From: Nymphaea colorata
Taxonomy: Eukaryota > Streptophyta > Magnoliopsida > Nymphaeales > Nymphaeaceae
Reading direction: 5' to 3'
Length of the DNA stretch: 64,000 nucleotides
Assembly (NCBI RefSeq): GCF_008831285.2
Contig: NC_045139.1
Location: forward strand, 28,685,206-28,749,205
Positions 34,501-47,554 of the stretch are shown here, in pieces. A program made the translations under genes and the position numbers. Within the stretch, counting starts at the first letter, position 1, and every line of letters begins with the position of its first letter. The notes beneath the pieces are model-generated. The model had not been told where the DNA came from and did no database searches. It saw only the letters and a program-made list of their open reading frames with translations.

Positions 34501-37500
34501 TTCCATAAGGCAAATTGGCCTTCTATGGTATGAACATTGGAAAATATGGTCCCCATTATGAGAATAGGACTCGACCGCCCACTCTTTGTTCACATTGATC
34601 TCTCTCAAAAGGAAGAGTTGCCTACTCTTTTCTGTAAACAAATTAGGGATATTGACACTACGATCTGTTTGCCGACGCAAAACCAGGGTGGCTTCGTCGG
34701 ATCTGGTAAGGGAAAATGAACCTGAATCCTAATATATGACAAACACAAACTTACTAGACCAAGAGGAATCCTTGTGTAATGTAATTTGGATCTTTCCTTT
34801 GAAAGTTCAGAATCGGTTTCACAACCCAATTCAATTAAGTGCCAACTCGAAACTTCGTAACCCATAACCATGATCTGGTCATTTTGACCGTTCGATCTCA
34901 ACAACGGTAGTATTTTTGAGTGCATCTAATACGTATGTATGTGACTGCGCGTACGTCTTATGAATCTCCGCATGACGATTGACAAATAATGGAGCTAGAA
35001 ACGAAAAACGGAAAAAGCTTTCCTTTCCCTTGGTCTGGCACTACACCCAAAAAAGGAACATCAAGACACACCACTCCCTCAAGTACTGATGCACTATCAT
35101 ACATGCTGATCGATCGAATCGATCAACGGCCTCCTTCGCTTCGCTTCGCTTGCAAGCACGACATCAATATATTGCAACAAATCAAAGCAATACAAGATCT
35201 ACGAGGGGCCTGCTTCTTCTCACTGCGGAACCCCGCACGTCAGTATTAGTTAGTAGAAGCGGCTTTGGAAGAAACCCCACCCCCCCATCATCTTTGATTC
35301 ATCATAATCGTCATCACACTGTTTGTCAATTAATTGGGCACATGAATGAGATTGAGATGCGCGGCACAGAATTCTTGAAGCTGCCAAAAGCACCGACTCA
35401 GTTTCACTATCTTTCATACCTCTATATAGGGCGGCTAAACCCAGCCAAAAAGTAGCAATTAATTGGTTAACGTCTCACGTTCTAGATGTGAACCATCGTT
35501 CACAAGCAGCTCACCGACTTACTATTTTGCAGAGGAAGGGTCTACAAGCTGATCATGAATGAGTTTGTACTTTTGAAGAAAACTCTTAACAAAATTGACG
35601 ATAACAATAGCTCCTCCGTCATCACAGGGCCGGGGCTCGATTAGCTTTCAAGTTAAACTGTGAAAGGAAATGACCAAGAGGGCAACCGCGAGGAGCCGAC
35701 CCCCTGCCTCCAGGGTTTAGGGAGGGCGTTAGAGCCTGGATGTGGGGTACCTTTTTTTTTTGGTGGGGATAATGTTCCTCTAGTTCGGTGTGTCGCACCT
35801 TATTTCATAAAGTTTAGAAAGACAGCGTACTTATCACGTTCAGAAATTGATAATAGCATAGCACTGATGAGAATTGGTTTGCAAGTCTGCCAACTCAACG
35901 AGCTATGCCCCCTCAAGGGCGTCTGGCAGCAGTATCATTAGGATTACTGTCCTATGCACCCAACATAAAAATTGATTAGTTTCATTAGACACTTTAAAGA
36001 GTGTTTCTTGAATCTTGCATGAGACATAAACAATATGGTACTAATGCCAAACAGCCTCCCAAGAAGACCCAAGGCATTATTGTTTTATAGAGGCAATGCA
36101 AGTGACATGGTTTTGGTTAATTCCCAAATCTGTGTGTTCAATTCCAAACTAAAGCAATACACACACTCTTTGTGTTGGCCTTACGCTGCGCTTTCCTCAG
36201 ATTAACTTGAGGAACTGCATCAGCTGGGAAGACCAGAGGCAGCGCCGACGCCACGTGATGTGTTGGCGTAGGTGTTTTCTTTCTTCGTTTATTTCCTTTT
36301 GGCTGTTCCGAACTTCAATCCATCTCCAAACTTTCATTAGCTGATACAAATCCAATCCATATTCGATTCTCTCACTGTTGACGTTAACAACCCAATCCGA
36401 GTGTTCTATTTCTATCCATCATGCTCGTCGTCGTCCATGAATACTCCCACCAAGTTAAGTTGCCCCTCTTGGATAGACTTGTTGGAGCATTGGGTGCCTC
36501 TCATTCTTGGGTGGGAAACGGTATCCCTATCTAGGACCACCTAGTTTGTCATGCAATGCGGGAATTTTCTTTTTCAAGCCCGTCTTTTCCTTGCAATTTC
36601 CTCCCCAAAAAAAGAAAGGAAATGGGGCCACCATCTGCGATTTTTTTAATAACTACTATATTTGAACGCAGTGAAAATATAAAATAAGTGAGAGAAGGTA
36701 ATGTTGAAAAATGTTGCAGATAACTGTTTCTGTTTTTCAAGTTAATAGAGTTTCACTTTACAACCCTTATTTTATGAAAAGTACATACGGTCGTTAAACA
36801 CTATAAGGAATGTCACAAAGAGGATCCCTTTTCAAGAATTATGGGCGCTTGAAAATAGTGGAAATTTTCTTTGTTGCTTTTGGCCGGAAGGTAAAAACTG
36901 AAAAGTGCTGTCCATGTGCATCTGTCATTCATTCATTTTGATGATTTTTCGTGTTGGATGATGGCGAAGCATCAGGCCCGTGCCCAAGTTCAGCGGCCAC
37001 CATCTAAGCTCTGCCGTAGTAGAAACTGAAAGCAAAATAAAGTCGCAGTTGTCCACTCTCGACGTAACATTTTTGTATGCACAATCACCATCTCGAGGTT
37101 GATGGCGCCTTAATTCACAGGCCAAGTTGAGAAATTAATGGTGCCAAAGACGCGGGGATATTGGACCCACCCAGTAGAGAAGGAGTGGTAATAAAATATC
37201 AAGGGAACTTCACTAAGCACAAAAGCCGACGGCAAAGCACCAAAATTTCCTCTGTCAATAACTGCAGGTCAATTCACTGTCAACCCAAGTCATTTCGGAA
37301 ATACTTGTGTACTTCAAGTAAATTTGTGAAACATTCACTAGTTTGACTAACCAATGGCACTGTTACCGTAGCATCTGCAGAATCCTCAGATACATTGCTT
37401 TGCTTAGAGTGTGCAGGCCATGGGGCCGAAAGAGAAAAGGACTTGTCCTTACAGCCTGCATAATTATATTGCTGAAAGGAGGCTAGAAGACATTTATTGA

Positions 37501-39675
37501 GAAACAGATGATGCCAGTAATTAGATATAGATTTATATCGTCAAGTATTTGCAATGATCTCTGTACTTCTGGAGGACAGGTTATATGGTCCTCAGTTGAC
37601 TCAAAAGGATCAGTTGTGATCGACTTAATAGGTAAGGAGCCCTGCACTATGAAGCCGAAAACTTGAAACTTCCTTCGTGCATGTTTGACACCTCCCAACA
37701 CCCATTTTCGAGAGTTGAATTGACAAAAACTCATATGTACAGTAAATGATTGATGAAACCGTTTGCAGTAAAATCCTTATGCGCATTTTTAGCACAAAAA
37801 CTTCCAAAGAGTGACGTCTTAATTTTCTCTCTCCTCTGTGAAGCTTAACTTCGCCCATTCCAGAAAGTCTACAAGCTCAGAAACAAGAAAGTCTACAAGC
37901 AAACTACTCTCCAGACACAAGTAACGGAACTGCAGACCTCCATGAGGTGAAACCAGACTAGAACCCAGCGTCAGTATCAGGAGAAAGCTGAAGCAATAAT
38001 TAATCAACCCATATAAGAGGGACTCATGCTGTCATCAACTGGTTGAACTTCCAAGCCCCCCGCGGTACATCTATATAACACAATCAAAATGTTACAAACG
38101 TCGGGCAGAGCATTCATTTACAGCATACACTTACCAAAGCTTTAATGGGTTCGGCATCATAGCCAAGTAGTCAACTCAGCCACATAGCAAAACGTGGCGC
38201 AGAAAAGAACGAGCTGATGGACCAAAGTTTGTGATTAACAAGAGTTTCAAATCTGTTCACATGATATGAATCTTCAATTGGATGCACGTTATGTATTTCT
38301 CGTTCTCATACACGCAGGAAATCCCAAGCATTTCATAACCCCTGGGAGGAGTGGGCGCGGGACGCAGGGAAAAACCCAGCATATTATCTATCATGGAGGA
38401 ACATAATCTCCACACAGTGCTGCCCGTTAGCATCACTATTACAGAATGACTCGACGATACCATGAAAAGGCATAGAAAAATCACTAGATGCAACATGCAA
38501 TAAATACCTTGTCCGTGGCACCTGCCTACACATTTGTTTTGTTTTCAAGTACCAACTGGTCAGGTTAAACCAACAAATTTTAGCACTAGCCCCCAACATT
38601 CTAGGCAGTTCCACCGTACGAAAAATAGGTAATGACATATAATAGCCAGATTAAGGAGACAATTCCATCAGTCAGCAGTATGAGATTCACTGAATTAGGC
38701 TCGCAATCAGTTGTGAATCGGGATGCCTTTCAGAACTACAATAGTAGAATAATGACAAAATTAAGTCCAAGGTATTCTGAACCACATCCACAGATTCACA
38801 GAACAAAGGAAAACAAAGTCCCTCTGAGAGATGGCATATACAATATCTCTCGAGATTCTTCCAGCACTGGTAACTTAACTGCACCCACCTAATTTGTCGG
38901 GAAAAAAAAAACCCTTCTTCCCTTTTGTTCTTGATTGACCAAGAGGACAGGAAATTGAATATCGACATAAATCCATTGGCATCCATCATCAACTCGTATG
39001 CACCACGAAAGTTTTAAGATGTAGCTCTGGTGGTCACGACTTAAGAGAGACCATTACGTTCTGTGTATTCCATCTTTCTTTCATAGCATGGGAGCCCACT
39101 AAATCGGAACCTTTTGTGGAGATGGACCTTTTCCTTCTTATTGTTAATATGTTTAAACATGCCTTCACCAACCGCAAATGAAACCTATAGGACTGTGTAT
39201 CATGATATAGTATAGGAGATGCATAGGTTTTAAAAGTTTACATACAAAATAGTGCGATGAGTCCCAAACATCCAGCACTTAACCGAACTTGCACAGAAGA
39301 CAGTTCTGTCAAGTGACAACAAGTAATGCTCCAACCAAGACAGTATTTGCCTATCTGCATATCTATATCTCATTGTGCCATGCATGAATTTAAGGTTACT
39401 AGGATCTCCAGGGAATTGTAAACATCACGTCCGATCTTTATAGTCTGATCAGGGCCAAAATTAGCATAAACAAATCAAAAAAGCACATGAATGTCCACCA
39501 GTGACTCCATAAGCCATACTTGGTTAGTGGAGAATGTGAAGATATTCCTCCTAAGCAGCTATATGTGACCTCAGATGAATCTTATGGTGATGCAAAATGA
39601 CCCATAAGTCATGGTGGTGGATAGAAGGTGTTCGATGAAAGACAAGAAATTTCATAATGACAAACAATTTAGATT
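31513..39675. other. Gene-poor intergenic DNA
   Basis: About 8 kb with no frame or exon set I can support. It has a TG microsatellite (32801-32821), an AT-rich patch at 33000-33260, and a GC-richer patch at 35660-35940 with weak resemblance to tRNA-derived repeats but no clear A and B boxes. The segment 39000-39675 is likely the 3' flank of the RING gene. Confidence 0.5.
32801..32821. repeat. (TG)n microsatellite
   Basis: About 10 TG units. Confidence 0.93.
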
Positions 39676-41037
39676 TCACCATCCTTTCAATGAGTGAACA
39701 GATGGTGTTGACCTTGAGCACCCCCTAGCAGCAAATGGATGCATGGTCCTCCTGCCATTGAATAATTTGGAAGAAAACAAACCCCTTTTCTTTATCACGA
39801 CTGATTCTGGCAAATCTTTGCTGGAGTTCCCCCTTTTTGTACACTGCTTCTTAAGATGGTGTTTGTTCAAAGAAGACAAGTTCCCACGAACAGGTGCTTG
39901 GATTGTTCCTTCAACACAATCTCCCCACTGTCCACAACTCCAAGATCTTGATGATGTTGCATCATCTTCAACAGTTGACTTAAGCTTGGGAAATCCACTC
40001 TTCATCCTCGAACCTAGAACATGTTGCTCAGGGACTGCCCTAATCTCTTCATCTGACTTAGCGCAAAGCGGGCACGGAGGGTCATGTTTTTGAAACTTTG
40101 GGGTATTATGTTCTAAGCACTCTGCATGATAGACATGGCTACAGGAAAGAACACCAGCAACAGGCATGTCACCACATCTAACAATTCGAACAGAACTCCA
40201 TGGAGACCTCTGAGACAATAATCTTTCACATATTCCGCATCTTAGAGACTCAGACATATTACATGAAAGCCCAAAATACTCCAGGTCAAACTGGTCAGAG
40301 ATGTCAGTAAAATCAATGCTACTAGAGCTGCTCTGCAGGAGACCATCATGCTGAAAACCAGCACTCAAATCTGAAGAACCTAGCAATGGCTGAGGTTCAT
40401 CAAATGCTCGAGAAGACTTGGAGTCTGAATGAAGAGTGCTAGAGGTTATCCCTCTGTCTTTAGTATTACTGCTAATACTTGAAACGTGAGCTTCAATTTC
40501 AGAACCTTGGTTGGGAAAAGAAAGAGGGTGGACAGATTTTGACATAAAGGAGCAGTGACTTGCAAAGTTCCGGGGTAAGAAACGGGTTGGCGATTTCCCC
40601 ATGTGTTCACACTCACTAGCATCTGAATGTGATGTTGAGCTGCAGCTGTTAGGAGCTGCTGAAGTCCTGAAGCCAAAGTGTCCCTGCAAGAAAACAAGAC
40701 CAGAAAAGCTATAGCATTCTTTACATAGAGCAAATAAGAATGGAAAAGCAAGATGTTACCTCCGTTGATTGAGGAAATAGAAGTGAACTGGATGCTGGTT
40801 CTGTCAGGATATAATATGGACATTAGAACCCAGCAATTAAAATGGCAATATAGTCCATCAGATCAAGCTTCTTTTCATGCAACGAAATGTCAAAGATGGA
40901 ATATGATTTGGTCAAATAGCTACTATGGCTCATATAGTAGATATTTAGGCATTTACATTAGTCACCTTCTAAAGCTTTATGGCATTGTTTCAGTCATTGA
41001 ATGTATAACATGGCAAGCCTTTCCCGACCACACTTAC

Positions 41038-41068
<31 letters not shown>

Positions 41069-43929
41069 ATGTGCATGTGTGGAGTTTCTTCAGGCTATAT
41101 GAAATCTGTATTGTTAGAAACTATTACCACGAAATGCACCATTAGAATTTTAGAACAGATAAAAGACAAGGACAATAGTGTCCAGACAGCCACAAAAATA
41201 GAAAACAGAAAAACCACTAAGATATGGCCCCAATCCATTGGACACTATAGTTCAACACCTGCAGACAACAAAAAAGGAAATAAGAAAGTGGGGGAGAAAG
41301 TGAAAAGGATCAAGAGTCTACCATTAGGGAGAAAGAAGAAACACGAAGTTGGATATGATAATTGTTTGTTGATTGAACATATAACAAGAACAAGAAAATG
41401 TGTAATTGGTCCTATGAAATCTCTGCAACAGTTACCATTGCATATTATATAGTAGAGATCCTCAGCTTCAGTGGAACCATATCAAGGTCATCTTATATGC
41501 ATCAAAGAATCTGTTACTAGAAGCCCATGGCTAGCAGCCTATTAACTATCAGCAGATGGGGTTAGGGCCCTAGGGCACACCATCAGATCCAGATCAAGGA
41601 AAAGAGATGAATGGCCTATGGAAAAAAAAAAAAAAAGCCAACTGACAACCAAAGAACATGATATGAATAGGAATAATAGGATAGTAACACGACCTTTCAG
41701 ATCTTTAGAATTGAAGTCTGCATGTGGCGAACTGCCATGAAGGTGATTCACAGAATTGACAACACAATGAGTATTGTCAAGCTTGGCATTTAGGGAGAAA
41801 ACGGATACAACCATGGATGATTCCCAAAATAAAAAGCTGAGGAGGACTACCAACTGGAAACGACAGACAGTAACTCAGTCTACCAGGCAAATTGCTTTGT
41901 GCAAGCTCCAAAAGATAGGTTTCAAAATTTAGACAGAATTTAATCAAGATAGACTTCATTCCCTTGAAATTTTATTTGGAAGGAAAAACAAGGCACTGGC
42001 AGGTTCAGCTTTTCCCTCATGATAGCGTTAATCTGTTATTGTAGGCAACAAATAAGCCCCACATTATTAACAGTTTTGCTATCAATGCCCACTAATAATT
42101 TCAAGAGTTCCACCACCTAGTCCAATTACCACCATCATTACAATACCTTAACAACAGTAATCACTTTAACTACAATGGGAAAAATGATGGACAACCCAAT
42201 AGTAAGTCAAATACATCACATGTACAAATGCACACCAACAAAATATGATCACAAACCTACCAACTCCAATGCCAAAAAGGTTCAAGCTTTTTACATCTTT
42301 TACTATAAAAGCTGGACGGGCCATTCTTGGTTTGGTGCATGACAGATCTTTTGCAACTCCTAGTTTAAATGATATCATCAACAAGAAGAAGACAATCACC
42401 TTCATTCTATAATGCACAAATAGTTAAAACACTGTTTATGAATGTCAGGAACGGTGTTATCGATAGTGTACAATATGTATCAGGTCGGCAAAATCTATAT
42501 AATACACCCACAATACACATTAAAAATGTCCATCATAGGACACGGTACATATCATACGATACAGAAAACATGGCATGTATCTTATGATACGGTGCAAATT
42601 TTAAGAAGAGGGCACTACACCCCTTTTGGTCAATTTATTTTTTCAAAAACACCTCTTTCCCTCCATTTCTAACACTTCTAAGAGCTTTGGGAGGGAGACT
42701 TTTTTGCTGGTTTTGTAGAGAAATTGTCAAATAAATTGTTGATTTGAAGGAGAACTTGCTAGTTTGAAAGGAAAGTGGATCGTGGGAAACCCATTCGTGT
42801 TTGGAAAAAGAGAATTTTTATGTTTTTTCTCCTACAAAAGGCATACAATCTCTCAATTCCAAGTTTCACATATATTTTTATTGTTTCCTAAAGTTTAGGA
42901 TAGGTTTCTATTTATTTTATGAAGATATTCATTTTATTTTCTTAATGTTGTTAAATGGTTTATGAATGATGAATCATGAATTTTCATTATGTGTGTGATG
43001 AGTTTTCCATATAGAACACATTTTTCATTATTTTTCTTAATTTTTTTTCTGAATTTTATATTTTTATGATTTTTTATTTTTTTATGAATTAAAAAATAAT
43101 TTTACGATGCACTATAATACATTATGACATGGCGTATAGGTCAGCCCAACTGATACATGTTATGATACACCCTTTATAACATTGGTCAAGAAAGCTATTG
43201 AAGAATCCCTAATGTACTTGAATGATAATCAATCAGTCCAGAAGGGCTTCATGCATGCAAGGTAGAAAAGGCCACAGGAATTCTATCTAAACCCTTCATA
43301 TGTCCTTCAATATTGTATATCTTAAAATATTTATAAGAGATTGGTCAAGAATTTACTAGATAGAAAATTAGCCATAGCGCCCACACAAAAACCATGACTA
43401 TAGAAAACAAACATGTAGTTAGAAACAAACAGCAAGTAACAGCAGAAGCATAAAACACAGACAGTCACGTTCAACTACCAAACAAGCACACATTGGATTA
43501 ATGATGAGGTACCTTGTAGTGTAGTTGATATAGAATCAACACCAACTCCCTGCAAAGGTGCAGTATGTTGAGGAGCATCAGATGGGCTGCTAAACTGGGA
43601 TACAATACCATCAGATGCAGAGTAGTGATGACAGGGGAACTGGTCATTTCTCACCCAGCCTCTGCTTTCTTTACTATTTGAAGACTGTGATGAATCATAA
43701 AGCTGCAAGCCTCCACGAGCACTGTGTGACACACCTTCAGATTGAAACATTTGATCCCACCTGCTTGATAATGGAGGTGAAAAGCTTGAGTTTGTTTGCC
43801 AGTAAGGCTCGTTTGGACCCATGGACCAACGTTGGCTTCCTGCATTGGATCCATGTGGCCTTGCAGCCACACAACAAAGTGAACCCGTCTTAGCTATCTT
43901 TTGTGCAACTTTACCAAACTTGGCAGCCC
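39676..43929 (-). CDS. RING-H2 zinc-finger protein (plant RING/U-box superfamily)
   Basis: Probable E3 ubiquitin ligase of a plant family with a long disordered Ser-rich N-terminal half and a C-terminal RING. Exons seen, 5' to 3': 43513-43929 (KIAKTGSLCCVAARPHGSN, then Ser/Asn-rich); about 41694-41775 (5' border uncertain); 40760-40800 (41 bp); 39676-40683 (336 residues). The last three join in frame, giving EPASSSLLFPQSTEGHFGFRT across the small exon. The RING reads RCGICERLL, about 27 residues, LSCSHVYHAECLE, then CPLC, that is C-x2-C ... C-x-H-x2-H-x2-C ... C-x2-C. The long first loop and the downstream basic, Ser-rich tail match this family, which has a broad size range around 450-550 residues. 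The initiator ATG was not resolved: the first coding exon needs one base from an upstream exon. No disabling mutation was seen. Confidence 0.85.
41038..41066. repeat. Poly(A) run, 29 bases, in a RING-gene intron
   Basis: A homopolymer between the 41-bp exon and the upstream exon. On the gene's strand it is a T run. Confidence 0.9.
42452..43187. mobile_element. Probable MITE-like element with imperfect terminal inverted repeats
   Basis: The left end GGTGTTATCGATAG... TATGTATCAGGTCGGC pairs, on the opposite strand, with the right end AATGTTATAAAGGG... CATGTATCAGTTGGGC, giving about 40 bp of imperfect inverted repeat. The 740-bp interior is AT-rich, non-coding and full of GATACGGT/ATGATACA-type motifs. 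No clear target duplication was found. It lies in an intron of the RING gene. Non-autonomous DNA transposon is the best reading; the superfamily is undetermined. Confidence 0.4.
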
Positions 43930-44380
43930 CTACAAATACTTTTAATATCAAGTGATGTACGGTTCATAAACTATTCATGACAATAGAAACTCTGTTGCTT
44001 TTCTTCAACAATCCCAGAAGGTCATGAGCCAGAACTCTGTCCCAATGGTTTTAAAGAGAGAAGTGATATTTGTCACAAGACTTCGAGTCTTCACCCAGAG
44101 CAGTTCTGTGAAGATGCAACACAGACATAAGATTAAAAGGACTAATAGAGGAAAACACCGCCACAAACCAAACAATATCAAGGTGTACAAAAAGTGTTGT
44201 TGAAAACAAATGGTTTCGATCATTTCCTCAGTGCTTTACAACTAAATTTACGAGGAAATAAGAGTTTAAACCATCAGATGATTAATATAAGCAGAAATCA
44301 GTGTCATCCTCCTTAACAAACAATGCTTCATCTGTCCACCAACTTTAAATATCTATCAGTGATAAAATGATAATACCAAC

Positions 44381-44474
44381 CTCGCACCCACTTAGGGAGT
44401 ATGCTGCTAAATTGCCGCTCATATCATAAAGTTTTGTCAGCTATAACGTGCACGCCGAAGTAGACAAGCAGAAC
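44381..44474 (-). other. Probable non-coding leader exon of the RING gene
   Basis: It is bounded by TTTGTAG/GTTCTG and GCGAG/GTTGGT. It contains ATG triplets, but none joins in frame to the exon ending at 43929 through this donor, so I treat it as 5' UTR. Another exon carrying the true start may lie between the two. Confidence 0.4.
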
Positions 44475-45055
44475 CTACAAAGGGAGAGAAACGTTTAAAA
44501 GGAGTGACACCTAACGCTCATTCAGTTCTCAAACGTAGACATAATCCTCTCACAGTTTCCCAAAAAGAGCAGAAGCACCAGGGTAACAAGCAAGACGCAT
44601 CAAGCAGAACAGGTTTAAATGATGAAACACAAGGAAGGTGATACCAAAGAGAGAAATAATTTACAAACAGGAATTGACACTATGCCAGTAAAATGTGGTG
44701 AGATCAGAAGGAGTCAAATACTTAGGTAAAGGAAGAACATTCACTCGGGATATCGACATCCTCGTCAACGAATCACTGAACCCAACAACACCCAAAGCTT
44801 AATAATCAAGAAAAACCAGAAAAAGAAGGGTGGGGAGGGGGAAGAATGGCCGATAATCACAAAACATGCTGAATAACACAAAGTCTCTAAAAAAACATAA
44901 CAGGAAAGGGAGGAAGAAAGGGACAAAGATAGTTATTGCAGATAACTGCCACAGTAAATTGAAAGAACCTGAAGGAGTAGACGATCTACATGATTCAGAA
45001 CGAAGGAAAACGAGAACAGGAAACAAAGGAGAAGCAAACGAAAAAGGGGACAAAC

Positions 45056-45255
45056 CTTAAGCTTTTCTCCACGTTAGCCTTAATCTACCCACTCCAGGAC
45101 ACCCCCAAAAATCCTCCACGGAAGGGAGAAGGAAGAACGTGAAAGGTGCCCTTGAGGAACGAAGTGGCTGCCTTAGATGAAGCCCCCTCTTTCGCAGTGT
45201 ACGGAAGCCATGCTCTTTCTCTCTCTCCCCTTTTACTTATTTTTCTATCCCTTTA
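45056..45255 (-). other. Probable first leader exon of the RING gene, with short upstream ORF
   Basis: On the minus strand a TTTATAG box at about 45282-45288 precedes a leader ending CTTAAG/GTTTGTC at 45056. Within it, 45173-45211 is a 12-codon upstream ORF (MASVHCERGGFI, then stop). Transcription start near 45255 is estimated from TATA spacing. Confidence 0.4.
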
Positions 45256-45299
45256 GCTCCAATTAATCAACATAAATCATTTCTATAAAACTCAGAGCG

Positions 45300-47554
45300 C
45301 CAAATCTTTCCTCTGACATCCAGACCGTTGATCTTCGGTGAGCGGAGGGTCCCCCTCCCACGATCCTGGCCCATCCCCCTCTCCACGGTCACCGTGAAAC
45401 CCGCTTTTTGTCCTAAAATTAGCTTAGGATCTCATCATTTATGTGAACTTAAACGCAATATTTTTTTCCCACTTTTTAAGTATCAAAATTTCAGCTTGCT
45501 ATCTGTGTTTGTGGAAAAGTAGGCCGAACCACGAAACAACCATAAGAGCACAACACCGTGAGACCATTCCGATTTGTGCTCATCATCCTGGCGTCAGGGA
45601 ATTCTGATAAGTGATCTTCTCAGTCGTTTCATTTTTCTGTAGAAACTCTGTGAGACGGAACGAAGAGGAGAGGGGCGACCAGATTTGACGGAGCAATGAG
45701 TTCTTTACTTACAGAAATGACTTAGAAGGAAAATCTGGTGTTCGGGACGTAAGATCGTGAGCCACTAGAAAAGAACACGATTGTGGAAAGAAATGGCTCG
45801 CGTTGCACAAAACTTTGTGCCAAGATAGACACACCCACATGAAACTGTCTATTTGCTAAAGCAAGGGATAGAAGCCCAATAATAGTATGGCAATATTCCA
45901 GAGGTCTCCATCAAGATGCATCAAGGCATATGGGGTCAAGTTTTAAAGAGCCAAGGATCCTCATCTGTCATTGTCAATCTTCCCACTTGAGTATGATACA
46001 TCACCACCCCGGATTCTATGAGTCTTCATTAATGGATGTGATGATCCTGCCAATGTGCTTTTGAATCACTTCCACTTGGAGCAACAACTATATTATGGTA
46101 GATTTGCATCCCTATCACCCCATTAAAAACCTTATTTGCTTGACTGGGGGTTTCATAATTAAGTTTGGGATATGTTCTTCAGGGTATCCTGCAATTTGGC
46201 TCGCCCGTGCACCCCCGTGGCACACCAATCAAACACGAGAGAATATGTTTGCAGCATGTCATGTCTTTAGGGGATGAAATTCTAGGGGGAAGAAAGTTTG
46301 CCTGGAAGAATGGATCTGACGTTTTTCTTCAAATTTCTGCTTTGCTGTACGTTCAAAAAAGGCATCCGGAAACTATTTCCACTTAAGCTTCATCAGTCTC
46401 TAGTTTTAAAAGCATTCTCATGGTTGTATAAGTACACACCGGCTAAGACTTGCTTAGAGTTTCTCCCTCGTTAGAGAAACTGAGTCAGCGAATGTGTGGT
46501 AGATGAACGTTCCACGCCATTAAGATGAACACAAAAAAGAAAGGAAGACCGACGTCGATGTCGCACTCAAACATAGACATACCACCATACCCGTGTTTAA
46601 TTACCATAATATAAGATGGAAAGAATGCATGTTTAATCAAGCTAGAAAGGATTAAAACAAGGTGAGTGTTGGGGAGTTGCTGGCCTGCAAGAATGAAGTT
46701 GGTGATCGTTATCATCAGTACGTTTGTCAACAACTCCATTATTTTCCATGTCAAAATAATAAATGCATCCGCTCACCGATCATTTTCTTTGTTAGGTCGG
46801 ATGGGAAACCCAATGTTGTCAAATATCGGCTTCTGAATTCCAAATTCTATCAGAATCATTAAACATCTGAATCGAATCACCGACAAGCAGCGGCCTGTAT
46901 CGGGGCCATAATGGCCAAAAGAGTTAAACAGGGAAAAAGAAAAGATCTTTTGTTACTTATCAATGTAGCAGCTAATAAAAGCTGTATCTGCAGGTTTGGC
47001 CGGTAAACGGCCCTTATTTGTCACACAGGCCATATCAAGATGTGTCCAAAACGCCATCGGTTCTGGTAGCCTTGGCGAGACCGATCTCCTTCGTCTAGTC
47101 TGGCCAAACTCCAAAGGCTACCCAGGTCGGCTTTAACCCAACACAGATCAGCAGAGCCACAGAACGCCAGCAGTTCTGCTCACCTTTCAATTGTTGGGTA
47201 TCAGCAACAGTTTTCCACCCCCACTAAAACTACTCATCTTCCTCCAATACCCAAATGCTCTCATCGATACAGTACCTTAACCAATTTCACGGCGTCAAAT
47301 AAAATTCACGCCCTCAAATTGTTAGTGTTTAATGCGCAACGTTTTCCACTTTGGGCGCTCAAGATATCAGCATTCATATATATATATAACAACAACAGCA
47401 TCTTCCACTAATGTCATGCTTCCTCATGAGAGAGCAATACGAAACTGGTCTAATGTTAATTATTAGATAAAACAATCTTGCACCATGAACCACCTCTCAC
47501 TTCTGAAAGAATGCCACGAGGACGCAATCAGCAGGATAGTGTAGGGGCTCCCAG
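45300..47554. other. Intergenic DNA, nothing recognised
   Basis: Lies between the RING gene promoter and the duplicated methyltransferase block. No coding or structural feature could be supported. Confidence 0.5.

Noticed and set aside
35660..35941. Possible SINE or tRNA-like sequence
   Set aside because: A phrase like GGGGGCATAGCTCGTTGAG on the minus strand recalls a tRNA A box, but no B box, poly(A) tail or target duplication was found.
28000..39600. Search for tRNA, rRNA, snRNA or miRNA precursors in the gene-poor region
   Set aside because: No cloverleaf boxes, conserved rRNA words or long clean foldbacks could be identified by eye.
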